DNA from: JBDNJM01 sp041687755
GTDB lineage: Bacteria; Planctomycetota; UBA1135; GCA-002686595
Direction of reading: 5' to 3'
Assembly: GCA_041687755.1 (NCBI GenBank)
Contig: JBDNJM010000067.1
Location: forward strand, 1 to 48,641
DNA: 48,641 nucleotides
In this document: in pieces, positions 7,907 through 16,534 of the stretch
Position numbering within the stretch: the stretch's first letter is position 1
How the letters are laid out: every line of letters begins with the position of its first letter
Translations under genes and position numbers: made by a program
Notes under the pieces: generated by a model
Database searches by the model: none
What the model saw: only the letters and a program-made list of their open reading frames with translations
Told to the model about the DNA's origin: nothing

Positions 7907-9658
7907 ATGAGCGATCCCGACCCCGTCCAGAAGCGCCCCATCGTCGGCATCGACCTGGGCACGACCAACAGCCTCGTCGCCGTCTTCGAGGACGGCCGCC
8001 CGCGGCTGCTCCCAAACGCGGCCGGAGACCTGCTGACGCCCTCGGTCGTCGGCGTGCTGCCCGACGGCAGCCTGGTCGTCGGCGCCGCCGCCCGCGAGCT
8101 GCGCGTCACCGCACCCGAGCGCTGCGTCTCGTTCTTCAAGCGCTGGATCGGGACCGACCGAGCCCTGCGCCTTGGCGACCGCGAGTTTTCCGCCGTCGAA
8201 CTCTCCAGCCTGGTGCTCGCCTCCCTCAAGGCCGACGCCATGGCCGCCCTCGGAGTCCAGAAGATCGCGGCCGTGATCACCGTGCCGGCCTACTTCAACG
8301 AGCACCAGCGGGAGGCCACGCGACTCGCCGGTGAACTCGCGGGCCTCGAGGTCCTGCGCACCGTGAACGAGCCCACGGCCGCCGCGCTGACCTACGGCTT
8401 TCACGAGGCCGATGCCGAAAAGCGTCTGCTCGTCTTCGACCTCGGCGGCGGCACCTTCGACGTGACTCTCATGGAGATCTTCGAGGGCAACCTCGAGATC
8501 CAGGCGACCGCCGGGGAGAGCCAGCTCGGCGGTGAGGACTTCACCGACCAGCTCACGGCCCTGCTGCTGGAAGAGCGCGGCATGCAGCCCGAGGCCGTCG
8601 CCCTCGGCGAGCCCCTGCGCTACGCACGCCTGCGCGAGAGCGCCGAAATCTACAAGCGCTCCCCCTCCCCGATCCCCGTCGCCTTCCCCGACGCCGAGGG
8701 CCGGACCGACGGCACCGACCTCGCGACGCCCACGGAGGCACAGTTCGAAGCCGCCGTCGGGCCCCTGCTCGACCGCCTCGAGAACCCGGTCCTGCGGGTG
8801 CTGCGAGACGCGCGCCTCGCCGCGGAGGACCTCGACGAGGTTCTGCTCGTGGGCGGCGCGAGCCAGCAGCGCTTCGTCGTGAAGCTGGTGGAGCGCCTCA
8901 CCGGCCGTGCACCGAACCAGGCCCACGACCCCGACCACGTCGTCGCCCTCGGAGCCGCCGTGCAGGCGGCGCTGATCGCCGACGACGCCGCAGTCAGCGA
9001 TCTGATCGCCACCGACGTCGCGCCGCACACGCTCGGCGTCGAGATCATGCGCGACCTCGGCGGCCAGCTGCGCGACGGCTATTTCATGCCCGTCGTGCAC
9101 CGCAACACCACGATCCCGGTCGCCAAGGAAGTCCAGGTCTCGACGGTCCACGCGGGCCAGACGACGATCAAGCTGCGCGTGTTCCAGGGCGAGTCCCGCC
9201 ACGTCGAGGACAACCTCGAGCTGGGCCTGCTCGAGGTCAAGGGCATCCCGGCCGGCCCCCCCGGCCAACCGCTCACCGTGCGCTTCGCCTACGACTCCAG
9301 CGGCTTGCTCGACGTCGAGGCGATCATCGTTGAGACCGGCAAGCGCTTCTCCGTCAGCCTCGACCACCGCCTAAAGAACCTCTCGCCCGCAGAGCGCCTC
9401 GCCGCGGCGAAGCGGCTCGCGGCCGTCAAGTTCTACCCCCGCGAGGAGACGACGAACATCGAGCTGATGGCCTTCGCCAATCGCATCGTCGGCGAGCTCG
9501 ACCGCTTCCGCCGCGAGCAGCTCGAGGAGTTCGTGGACGACTACGAGGACGCCTTGTGGAACACCGACAAGATCCGCTTCAAGGACGCCCGAGAGCAGCT
9601 CCTGCAGGTGCTGTCCGGGCTCGGCTTTCCCTTCAGGCCGGACGGCAAAAGTGCCTGA
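7907..9658 (+). CDS. hscC: HscC-like Hsp70 chaperone
   Basis: 583 residues with a complete Hsp70 ATPase domain: GIDLGTTNS at residues 14-22, the PAYFNEHQREAT and GLEVLRTVNEPTAAAL motifs, FDLGGGTFDVTL near 180, and the adenosine-site LLVGGASQQRF near 315. The substrate-binding part (VAPHTLGVEIMRD, NTTIP) is followed by a shortened helical lid, so the protein is smaller than DnaK and lacks the usual DnaK acidic tail. This size and architecture match the HscC subgroup. It opens a unit with a membrane protein and a membrane-anchored J protein, as E. coli hscC sits near djlB and djlC, which supports HscC rather than DnaK. No CIRCE heat-shock operator was seen upstream. Confidence 0.85.
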   Translation: MSDPDPVQKRPIVGIDLGTTNSLVAVFEDGRPRLLPNAAGDLLTPSVVGVLPDGSLVVGAAARELRVTAPERCVSFFKRWIGTDRALRLGDREFSAVELSSLVLASLKADAMAALGVQKIAAVITVPAYFNEHQREATRLAGELAGLEVLRTVNEPTAAALTYGFHEADAEKRLLVFDLGGGTFDVTLMEIFEGNLEIQATAGESQLGGEDFTDQLTALLLEERGMQPEAVALGEPLRYARLRESAEIYKRSPSPIPVAFPDAEGRTDGTDLATPTEAQFEAAVGPLLDRLENPVLRVLRDARLAAEDLDEVLLVGGASQQRFVVKLVERLTGRAPNQAHDPDHVVALGAAVQAALIADDAAVSDLIATDVAPHTLGVEIMRDLGGQLRDGYFMPVVHRNTTIPVAKEVQVSTVHAGQTTIKLRVFQGESRHVEDNLELGLLEVKGIPAGPPGQPLTVRFAYDSSGLLDVEAIIVETGKRFSVSLDHRLKNLSPAERLAAAKRLAAVKFYPREETTNIELMAFANRIVGELDRFRREQLEEFVDDYEDALWNTDKIRFKDAREQLLQVLSGLGFPFRPDGKSA

Positions 9659-10214
9659 GCCGCGCCCAGCCGGCTACCTGGACTGGGCCGAACGCTTGTC
9701 TGAGAACCCGGAAGCCCTGCTGAACCTGCGCCAGGGGCACCACCAGCTTCCGGCCAGGGCGTTGGAGAACTACCCGGAATCCGCGCGCGAGCGGCGCGCC
9801 GGGCAAATCGTCCTCGCCGGCGGCGAACTCGAAGCCCTGGGCGCAGACTCTGAAGTCCCGCTGCGCCTGCGCAAGCTGCTCACCTCGGCGCCCGAGGTCG
9901 GGGTGCTCGAGCGCCTCGATCTGATCGCGGGCATCACCTGGTCCCAGACCGGCCTGTGGCGCCGCCGGTGCCTGCAGCGCGGCGCCGCCCGGGTCCTCGA
10001 GCGTTATCCGAAAGCCGCGCAGCTGGAAGCCCTCGTGCTCGACCTGCTCGCCGACGAGGCGCGCACCGGCGGCCGGTTCGCAGGCTTCCGCGCCGAGCTT
10101 CGCGGGCTGGGCCGGCTCGCCTGCCTGCTCGTGCTGATCACGGCCGCAGCGATGATGGCCGCCGGAGCTCGGGCCGTCTTCCTGGCCACCCTGGAGGCCT
10201 TGGACAGGGCGTGA
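9651..10214 (+). CDS. Small tail-anchored membrane protein in the Hsp70 unit
   Basis: 187 residues from a GTG at 9651, overlapping the Hsp70 gene by 8 bases. The first 150 residues are charged and helical (LDWAERLSENPEALL, LERYPKAAQLEALVLDLL), and one hydrophobic segment near residues 152-177 (ACLLVLITAAAMMAAGA) should anchor it in the cytoplasmic membrane with the soluble part inside. No family was recognised. It overlaps the following J-protein gene by four bases (GTGA). Position between chaperone and co-chaperone suggests it is an adaptor or client of the pair; that is inference from context only. Confidence 0.7.
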   Translation: MPEPRPAGYLDWAERLSENPEALLNLRQGHHQLPARALENYPESARERRAGQIVLAGGELEALGADSEVPLRLRKLLTSAPEVGVLERLDLIAGITWSQTGLWRRRCLQRGAARVLERYPKAAQLEALVLDLLADEARTGGRFAGFRAELRGLGRLACLLVLITAAAMMAAGARAVFLATLEALDRA

Positions 10215-11677
10215 ACGATCCCGACTGGAGCCTCCTGCCGGACGACCCGCTCGGCTTCTTCGGCCTCGAGCCGGAGCACGACCGCCGCGCACTGCGACGC
10301 GCCTACGGCGAGCTGGCGAAGCGCTTCAAGCCCGACCGGCAGCCTGAGAAGTTCATGGCCCTGCGCGCCGCCTTCGAGGAGCTGCTCGAGGTCCTCGAGC
10401 ACGGCACGCACGCCCTGCCGGCTCCCGCGCGGCGACCCGCGGCCGAGCCCGCGGCCGAGCCCGCGGCCGAGCCGGAGCGCGACGCCCTACTCGCGGTGCT
10501 CGCCGCCGATGCGGAGCATCCCGGCGCGCCCCTCTGCGGCGCCGATCCCAGCACCCTCGAGTCGCGCCTCGTCGAGGCTCTCCGGCAGCACCCGGACAGC
10601 CACACGCTCGCCCGCGCCCTCGGGCACCTCAACCGGCGACACGAGGGCGTCCCGGACCTGCTGCGCGCCTGGACGGACCAGCGCCGCCTGCCCGACGGCA
10701 CGCACTTCCCGTGCCTGCGCCCGATTCTGCTTGAGCTCGTCCGGCGCCGCGCACCCGAGCAGCTGATCCAGATCCTGCACGACCTCTCGCGCGCGCCCAC
10801 CCGCGTCGAGCAACAGCTCGGCCGCGCCGCGATCGAGTGGGTGCTGCCCGCGGCCTGCCTGCACTTCGGGCCCGAGCCGCTCCGGCGACTCTGGGAGTTC
10901 GCGACCCTGATGAGCGACGCCTACGAGTCGCGCTCCGTGCGCCTCGCCGAGACCATCGAAGAACTCCAGCTCGACCTGGAGGTCCCGCGCTCCGGCGTCG
11001 AGCATCGCGCGCTTGAGGCTCTGCGCGACACCTGGCTCGGCGAGTGGGCCGACGAGCGCGGCCACGTTGCGCGGCTCTTCCAAGAGCTGGAAGAGGATCC
11101 CCGTCCGCTGCTGGCTCTGCGCCCTCGCGACCCGCGCGCCCTCGGCCTATGTCACCTGCTCGAGACTTACTGCGGCGACGGCGCCACGGACGAGTACGAC
11201 AACCCCTCCGCGGAGCGGCGCCTCACGCGGCGCCTCGAGGCTTTCTTCGAAGGCTTGAACGACCGCTCCAACGAGACCCTCCTAGGCTTCGTCTGGAACG
11301 ACGGTATGGCGATGATGATGTTGCCCGGGCTGTTGCTCGGACCGCTCGTGGTCAGCCCCGCCATCGCCTGGTGCATGCACACCGGCCATCCGATCCTCGC
11401 TGGCGTGCTCGGCGTGCTCAGCTTGGTCTTGAGCATGCTGATGCTCGCCGCCATGAACAACGCCAGCGACCGGCTGCTGACTCAGCCGGTCTACGAGAAG
11501 CTCCTGCGCCAGCCGCTTCTCGAACTGGCCCGCAGCTCCCCGCTGCCGATCGACGACCTGATCGAGTTCGCCCGCACTCGCGAGATTCCCCTGCTCCAGT
11601 CGGAGTCCGTGCTCGACCTCGCTCGTGAGGATCCCGCCCTACGCCTCGCCTACCTGGCCTCCCGCCATGCCCCCTGA
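10211..11677 (+). CDS. Membrane-anchored J-domain-like protein with KPD in place of HPD (DjlB/DjlC-like)
   Basis: 488 residues from a GTG at 10211 that overlaps the previous stop. Residues 12-65 fit a J domain: DPLGFFGLEPEHDRRALRRA (helices I-II), then AYGELAKRFKPD, then FMALRAAFEELLEVL. The invariant HPD tripeptide, which normally triggers Hsp70 ATPase, reads KPD at residues 40-42. A linker with AEPAAEPAAEPE follows, then a long helical region and two hydrophobic segments near residues 365-420 (MLPGLLLGPLVVSPAIAW, LAGVLGVLSLVLSMLMLAA). N-terminal J domain plus C-terminal membrane helices and about 480 residues matches E. coli DjlB/DjlC, the partners of HscC. It overlaps dapF by 11 bases. Confidence 0.75.
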   Translation: MNDPDWSLLPDDPLGFFGLEPEHDRRALRRAYGELAKRFKPDRQPEKFMALRAAFEELLEVLEHGTHALPAPARRPAAEPAAEPAAEPERDALLAVLAADAEHPGAPLCGADPSTLESRLVEALRQHPDSHTLARALGHLNRRHEGVPDLLRAWTDQRRLPDGTHFPCLRPILLELVRRRAPEQLIQILHDLSRAPTRVEQQLGRAAIEWVLPAACLHFGPEPLRRLWEFATLMSDAYESRSVRLAETIEELQLDLEVPRSGVEHRALEALRDTWLGEWADERGHVARLFQELEEDPRPLLALRPRDPRALGLCHLLETYCGDGATDEYDNPSAERRLTRRLEAFFEGLNDRSNETLLGFVWNDGMAMMMLPGLLLGPLVVSPAIAWCMHTGHPILAGVLGVLSLVLSMLMLAAMNNASDRLLTQPVYEKLLRQPLLELARSSPLPIDDLIEFARTREIPLLQSESVLDLAREDPALRLAYLASRHAP

Positions 11678-12578
11678 GTCCGGCACCCCGATCCCCTTCT
11701 TCAAGGCCGAAGGCTGCGGCAACGACTACGTGTTCGTTCCGCTCGCTGACGTCGGCGAGCCCACCGCCGCCAAGCTGCGCGCGCGCCTGCCCGAGCTCGC
11801 CAAGCTCTGGAGCCATCGCCGCTTCGGCATCGGCGCGGATGGCGTCGTGTTGATCGAGCCGCCCCAGGGCGACATCGCCGCGACACTCGCCATGGCCAAC
11901 GCCGACGGCAGCCGGGGCGAGCTCTGCGTCAACGCCCTGCGCTGCGTCGCGCGCTGGCTGGTCGAGCGCCGCGACGCCCCGTCCGAGCTGCTCCTGCGCA
12001 GCGGCGCCGGCGCCCACGCCGCCCGCGTCGAGCTCGTGGACGGCGGCCGCTGCTGGGTCGAGCTCGAGGTCGGCTACCCACGCACCGCGCCGGAGCAGAT
12101 CCCGCTCGATCCCACCAAGTGCCAAGCCTTCGCCCAGACCGACGCCGCGCCCGCCGAGATCGTCCTCGAAGTCGACGCCCAGCGCTTCGAGGGCCTCGCC
12201 CTCTCCATGGGCAACCCGCACCTGATCCTGCCCCTCGGCCAGCCGCCCGCCGGCTTCCCCGTCGCCCGCGTCGGCCCGCTGCTAGAGCACCACCCCGCCT
12301 TCCCCGAACGCGTCAACGTCAGCTTCGTGCACCTCGACGCCACCGGCGAACTCCTCCAGCGCACCTGGGAGCGCGGCTCGGGCGAGACCCTCGCCTGCGG
12401 CAGCGGCGCGGCGGCCGCGCGCGTCGCGCTGGGGCATCTGCTCGGCCTGCCGAAGTCGCAAGACCTGATCGTCCGTCTCCCCGGCGGCTCGCTGACCCTG
12501 CGCCAGGCCGACGACGAGCGCGTGCTGCTCGGGGGTCCCGCCCGGATCGTGTTCGAGGGCCGAACCGAGTTGATCTGA
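11667..12578 (+). CDS. dapF: Diaminopimelate epimerase
   Basis: 303 residues. Interconverts LL- and meso-diaminopimelate, the last step before peptidoglycan and lysine branch. The N-terminus has FKAEGCGNDYVFV (family motif GxGND), and the two catalytic cysteines are both present: the first in GELCVNALRC and the second in ERGSGETLACGSGAAAA. The first motif departs from the usual CGNG(I/M)RC, with Val and Ala replacing the two glycines, so this is a divergent member. The ATG at 11667 lies inside the end of the J-protein gene, giving translational coupling to the chaperone unit. It converges with the TetR gene, with 12 bases between them. Confidence 0.85.
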   Translation: MPPESGTPIPFFKAEGCGNDYVFVPLADVGEPTAAKLRARLPELAKLWSHRRFGIGADGVVLIEPPQGDIAATLAMANADGSRGELCVNALRCVARWLVERRDAPSELLLRSGAGAHAARVELVDGGRCWVELEVGYPRTAPEQIPLDPTKCQAFAQTDAAPAEIVLEVDAQRFEGLALSMGNPHLILPLGQPPAGFPVARVGPLLEHHPAFPERVNVSFVHLDATGELLQRTWERGSGETLACGSGAAAARVALGHLLGLPKSQDLIVRLPGGSLTLRQADDERVLLGGPARIVFEGRTELI

Positions 12579-12590
12579 ACCGGCCGCGAC

Positions 12591-13187
12591 TCAGCCGGCG
12601 TCGATCACCCGCCGGGCAAGCCGCAGCGCCGACGTGCGCAGATCGGGTAGGGAGCGCGAGGCACCGACGGCGAGCACGCCCTCCAGCACCAACAGCAGCT
12701 CCTCCGCAGCCGCCACCGGATCCGCCAGCGCCGCAGTGCCCGCGAGCTCCCCCAGCCGAGCGCGCATCGATCCCTTGTGCGAGCAGGCCACGTGGTGCGC
12801 TGGATGCTGCTCTTCTGAGAACTCCGCCAGTGCGTGGTGAAACGGACAGCCGCGGAAGTCCTTGCCGTCCGCCCAGTCCGCGTACCACTCGAACGCTGCA
12901 AGCAGGCGCGTGCGCCCGTCGCCCTCGACCGAGGCCGGGTGCGCGTCCAGCTCTGCGTGACTCTCCGCCGCGAGTCGCTCGAGGCACGCCACGATCAGGT
13001 TCTCCTTGGTCGCGAAGTGCTTGTAGAGCGTCATCTTCGCGACGCCCGCCTCGCGCAAGATCTTGTCGATGCCTGTGGCGTGGAAGCCATCGCGCCAGAA
13101 CAGCTCCGTGGCGACGCGTACGAGGTGGTCGCGCTTGGAGGAGGCCCGGGTCCCCGGTGCATCGGGTGCGTCTCTGCGATCGATCAT
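12591..13187 (-). CDS. TetR/AcrR family transcriptional regulator
   Basis: 198 residues from the ATG at 13187; an upstream in-frame ATG at 13289 is less likely because it adds an unstructured basic stretch and covers a palindrome. The N-terminal helix-turn-helix is typical (RVATELFWRDGFHATGIDKI followed by VAKMTLYKHFATKENLIVACL). The ligand domain carries FRGCPFHHALAEFSEEQHPA, a Cys/His-rich segment found in a TetR subgroup that includes NemR-like electrophile sensors. It runs divergently from the DM13 lipoprotein gene, with an operator candidate at 13290-13303, so autoregulation and control of that gene are plausible. The inducer is unknown. Confidence 0.85.
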   Translation of the reverse strand: MIDRRDAPDAPGTRASSKRDHLVRVATELFWRDGFHATGIDKILREAGVAKMTLYKHFATKENLIVACLERLAAESHAELDAHPASVEGDGRTRLLAAFEWYADWADGKDFRGCPFHHALAEFSEEQHPAHHVACSHKGSMRARLGELAGTAALADPVAAAEELLLVLEGVLAVGASRSLPDLRTSALRLARRVIDAG

Positions 13188-13289
13188 GGCGGGTCTGGTT
13201 ACGGCCCGGCCGATGGATTGGGACCGTGGAGTGGGGCGGCCGAGCGGGAGGCCAGACCGCCTCGAAGAATTTGGCCTGCGCTGGGTCAC

Positions 13290-13303
13290 AGACCGATCTG
13301 TCT
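13290..13303. promoter_or_regulatory. Palindromic operator candidate for the TetR regulator
   Basis: AGACCGATCTGTCT is a palindrome at 12 of 14 positions (AGAC-N-GATC-N-GTCT). It lies between the divergent TetR and DM13-lipoprotein genes, 103 bases upstream of the TetR start and 135 upstream of the lipoprotein start. Size and symmetry suit a TetR-family dimer. No binding data; inference from position and symmetry. Confidence 0.5.
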
Positions 13304-13437
13304 ACCGTCTCTCACATCATGTGCTGGAGGATGACCTCCGACAAGCGCCAAGCCGGCTCACCCGCCGACCGCGCAAACGCAAGCGCAGCAGTTAGCTGCG
13401 CGCCCCCCATCGAACGATCCCGACCGAGCCCCCCCCC

Positions 13438-13869
13438 ATGAAGAACCGACTCCACAGCCTGCTGCTCAGCCCCCTCCTCGTTCTGGTCGCCGCTTGCAGC
13501 ACCGAGACCGCTCCTACCGCCGCTGACGCTTCGACCGGAGCCGACATCACGGGCGACGTCCTCGTCTCAGGCACCTTCTCCGGCCGCAACGACCACGTCG
13601 TCACCGGCGGCGTCGAGCTGCTCGTGCAGGACGGCGTCGCCTACCTGCGCCTCGGCGCGGACTTCAGCCTCGACGGCGCTCCCGATCCGCGCATCGGTTT
13701 TGGCCGCTCAGGTGAGTACGACACGACGACGACGTTCAGCGAGCTGACAAGCACGACCGGCGAGCAGACCTACCGGCTGCCCGACGGCTTCGAGCTGGGC
13801 TCGCTGAACGAGGCCACGATCTGGTGCGGGGACTTCTCCGTGCCCCTCGGCACCGCCCCGCTGCACTGA
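13438..13869 (+). CDS. DM13 domain lipoprotein
   Basis: 143 residues. A lipoprotein signal with lipobox (LLVLVAAC, Cys20) is followed by a short Ala/Thr linker and one DM13 domain: DVLVSGTFSGRNDHVVTGGV, LRLGADFSLDGAPDPRIGFG, YRLPDGFELGSLNEATIWC and DFSVPLGTAPL. The conserved cysteine of the domain is present in IWCGDF. DM13 has been proposed to act in redox or electron transfer at the cell surface; no catalytic activity is established. Lipid anchoring places it in the envelope. It is divergent from the TetR gene and may be its target. Confidence 0.85.
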   Translation: MKNRLHSLLLSPLLVLVAACSTETAPTAADASTGADITGDVLVSGTFSGRNDHVVTGGVELLVQDGVAYLRLGADFSLDGAPDPRIGFGRSGEYDTTTTFSELTSTTGEQTYRLPDGFELGSLNEATIWCGDFSVPLGTAPLH

Positions 13870-13920
13870 TCGCGCCGCTCTGAGCGGAGCGCCGCGAGTC
13901 CAGCCCGGCCAACGAGTCTC

Positions 13921-14415
13921 CTACTCGGACTCTGGGATGAGCAGCTCCTCGAGCTGCGGAGCTCTCGGCGCACCCTTGAGCACGTGCACGCCCCACTCGC
14001 GATCCACGCGGAATTGGTTGCCCTCGATGAGATGCCCGTCGAAACGCAGCATTCCGTTGCCGACGCCATCGTCGTGGATCATCACCATCTCACGATCCGG
14101 GCCGCGCATCGTCCAGCGGGTCGTCGGCACCTCGATCAGCCAGCCTTCGTAGAAGAATTCCTTCGAGGATGAGAAGCCCTCGCCGTCGGGCACCTGCACG
14201 CGCACGAAGTTCGTGAACTCCAGCACGTTGTCCCCGCCGCTTGCGGTCGCCCCCTCTGGGGCCTGCTCACTGAAGACTGCGGGGTAAGGGCCAGCCGACG
14301 GCCTGGGCCACCAGCAGGTCACCAAGGCGAGGGCGGCGATAGCCACGATGAGCAACGCGGTGATCTTCGAAGCGAGCGGGCGGCGCGAGCCTTCGCTGCC
14401 TAACTCCGAATTCAC
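13921..14415 (-). CDS. Single-pass membrane protein of unknown function, last gene of the zwf-pgl-gnd run
   Basis: 164 residues. The GTG at 14415 overlaps the gnd stop by four bases (GTGA), which fixes the start and implies co-translation. One transmembrane helix near residues 17-35 (ITALLIVAIAALALVTCWW) is followed by about 125 residues outside the membrane with beta-strand-like sequence (FVRVQVPDGEGF, WLIEVPTTRWTM, MLRFDGHLIEGNQF). The final residues are acidic (LEELLIPESE). No family recognised. A link to the pentose phosphate genes is suggested only by coupling. Confidence 0.7.
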   Translation of the reverse strand: MNSELGSEGSRRPLASKITALLIVAIAALALVTCWWPRPSAGPYPAVFSEQAPEGATASGGDNVLEFTNFVRVQVPDGEGFSSSKEFFYEGWLIEVPTTRWTMRGPDREMVMIHDDGVGNGMLRFDGHLIEGNQFRVDREWGVHVLKGAPRAPQLEELLIPESE

Positions 14416-15818
14416 GCCAACCACTCCGCGTGCTGCGCCGGCCCCTCGGGATCGTCTAGCCGCCGGTACGTGTGCGCGCCGAACGCGTCGCGCTGGGCCT
14501 GGGTCATGCTCTGGGGCAAGCGCTTCGTCCGCAGCGCGTCGAGATACGCGAGGCTCGAGTTCAGCGCGGGCACCGGGATCCCGTCGCCCGCCGCGACCTG
14601 CACGACCTGGCGCAGGGCTGCGGTGTGCTGCTTGGCCAGCTCGCCGAAGGCCTCGCCGAAGAACAGGTGCGTCAGGCCGGGCTGGGCGGTGAAGGTCTGC
14701 TGCACGTCGTCGAGCAGCTTCGCACGGATGATGCAGCCGCCCTTCCAGATGCGTGCCAGCTCGGTGAAGCGCAGGTTCCAGTCGTACTCCTCACTCGCCT
14801 CGCGCAGCAGGTGGAAGCCCTGGGCGTAGGCGACGGCCTTGGCGAGCAGCAGCGCCGGCTCGAGCATGACCGGGTCCAGCGGCTCCTTGGACGTCCCGCG
14901 CGCTTCGCCGAGGGCCGCCGAGAGGTGCAGGCGCAGCGGGCGCTGGGCCGAAAGGCCGCGCGCGTCGAGCGCAGCGGCGATCGTCGGCACGGGCACGCCG
15001 AGCCCGAGCGCGGATTCAACGGTCCAGCGGCCGGTGCCCTTGGCACCCGCCTGGTCGAGCACCTGAGGCAAGAGGAAGTCGCCGGCCTCGTCGCGCTTCG
15101 CGAGGATCTTGGCGGTGATCTCGATCAGGAACGAGCCGAGCGGTCCCTGGTTCCAGCGGTGGAACAGCTCCGCCTGACTGGGCTGCCCCATGCCGGTGCT
15201 GCGGCTGAGCAGATCGTGGCTCTCCGCGATCAGCTGCATGTCGGCGTATTCGATGCCGTTGTGCACCGTCTTCACGAAGTGACCGGCGCCGTCGGGGCCG
15301 CAGTAGGTCACGCAGGGCCCGTCGGAGGTCTTCGCGGCCATCGCCTCCAGCAGCGGCTGCAGCTCGCGCCAGCCCTCCAAGTGCCCACCGGGCATCATCG
15401 AAGGGCCGCGGCGCGCCCCCTCCTCGCCCCCGGAGACGCCCATCCCGAAGAAGCGCAGCTCGCGCGCATCCCAGGCCGCTGCACGACGACGGGTGTCCTG
15501 GAAGTGGCTGTTGCCGCCATCCACGACAACGTCGCCGGGCTCGAGCAGGCCCTCTAAATCACCTAGCACCGCGTCCACCGGCGCGCCGGCGGGAACCATG
15601 ATGAGCAGGCGACGCGGCCGCGGCAGCGCCCGCACGAGGCCCGCGAGGTCGGCGGTCGTCGCCAGACCCTCGAGGCGCTCGTCGTTGCGCGAAGCTTCGG
15701 AGCGGTCGTACCCGACGACGGTGGCGCCGCAGTCGCGCGCGTTCAGGGCGAGGTTGCGGCCCATCACGCCGAGGCCGACGACGCCGAACGATCCATTGGA
15801 GGTGGAGTTGGTGGTCAT
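14412..15818 (-). CDS. gnd: 6-phosphogluconate dehydrogenase, decarboxylating
   Basis: 468 residues, the normal length for the NADP enzyme. Converts 6-phosphogluconate to ribulose 5-phosphate and CO2. The ATG at 15818 was chosen over an upstream one because it places the Rossmann motif FGVVGLGVMGRNLALN right at the N-terminus. Other signatures: VVDGGNSHFQDTRRR near 110, GMGVSGGEEGARRGPSMMPG near 130, the catalytic Lys/Asn region HFVKTVHNGIEYADMQLIAE near 190, and the C-terminal RIWKGGCIIRAKLL. It follows pgl by 5 bases in the order zwf-pgl-gnd, so the oxidative pentose phosphate branch is one transcription unit. Confidence 0.95.
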   Translation of the reverse strand: MTTNSTSNGSFGVVGLGVMGRNLALNARDCGATVVGYDRSEASRNDERLEGLATTADLAGLVRALPRPRRLLIMVPAGAPVDAVLGDLEGLLEPGDVVVDGGNSHFQDTRRRAAAWDARELRFFGMGVSGGEEGARRGPSMMPGGHLEGWRELQPLLEAMAAKTSDGPCVTYCGPDGAGHFVKTVHNGIEYADMQLIAESHDLLSRSTGMGQPSQAELFHRWNQGPLGSFLIEITAKILAKRDEAGDFLLPQVLDQAGAKGTGRWTVESALGLGVPVPTIAAALDARGLSAQRPLRLHLSAALGEARGTSKEPLDPVMLEPALLLAKAVAYAQGFHLLREASEEYDWNLRFTELARIWKGGCIIRAKLLDDVQQTFTAQPGLTHLFFGEAFGELAKQHTAALRQVVQVAAGDGIPVPALNSSLAYLDALRTKRLPQSMTQAQRDAFGAHTYRRLDDPEGPAQHAEWLA

Positions 15819-15823
15819 GGGCT

Positions 15824-16534
15824 TCAGGTTCCGAGCACGGCGGGAAGGTTGGAGGCGGCGGGCGGGTCGAGGATCCAGAGGCCTTGCGCGGCGAGGGCCG
15901 CGGGGCACTCGATCTTGTCGGTCGCAGGGTCGAGCGCGGCGGCGACGCGCTCGGCCTTGTCGGCGCCGCGGGCCAGGACGATCAGCTCGCGACTGAGCTG
16001 CAGATACTCCGGCGAGAGCGTCAGGCGCACCGGCGGCGGCTTCGGAGAGTCGCTCACGACGCGCACGCTCTCCGCGCGGCCCCAGTCCTTGTCGCGGCCG
16101 GGAAACAGGGACGCGGTGTGGCCGTCGGGCCCCATCCCCAACAGCACCAGATCCAGCCGCGCGGGCAGCCGGTCCATGTAGCGCTCGGCGGCGGCGAACG
16201 GATTGGGGTCCTCGCCCTCCATGCGCGCGATCGCGGGGGCTCCGAGGCCCAGCGGCTGGATCAGGCTGGCTTCGACCATGCGGAAGCTCGAGTCCTCGTG
16301 GGTGGGAGCGACGGCGCGCTCGTCCGCGAAGAAGAGCTCGACTCGGCCCCAGTCGATCCCGGCGCGGGCCGCCAAGAGTTCGTAGACCGGTTGCGGTGTG
16401 CCGCCGCCCGAGAGCGCCCAGGTCGCACGGCCGCGCTCCTCGATCGCTCTCCTCAGGACCTGCGCGATGCGCGAGGCCGCACCTTCCGCGAAGCTCTCCG
16501 GCTCTAGCACCAACACGCGCATAGTGCTCGTCAT
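15824..16534 (-). CDS. pgl: 6-phosphogluconolactonase
   Basis: 236 residues, DevB/SOL-type lactonase that hydrolyses 6-phosphogluconolactone. Motifs: ATWALSGGGTPQPVYELL (phosphate-binding), VELFFADERAV near 70 and the strongly conserved MGPDGHTASLFPG near 135, which carries the catalytic histidine. The ATG overlaps the zwf stop by four bases (ATGA), so it is coupled to the enzyme that makes its substrate. Confidence 0.95.
   Translation of the reverse strand: MTSTMRVLVLEPESFAEGAASRIAQVLRRAIEERGRATWALSGGGTPQPVYELLAARAGIDWGRVELFFADERAVAPTHEDSSFRMVEASLIQPLGLGAPAIARMEGEDPNPFAAAERYMDRLPARLDLVLLGMGPDGHTASLFPGRDKDWGRAESVRVVSDSPKPPPVRLTLSPEYLQLSRELIVLARGADKAERVAAALDPATDKIECPAALAAQGLWILDPPAASNLPAVLGT

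Noticed and set aside
7709..9367. 552-residue open frame antisense to the Hsp70 gene
   Set aside because: Same artefact; the sense strand is a clear Hsp70.
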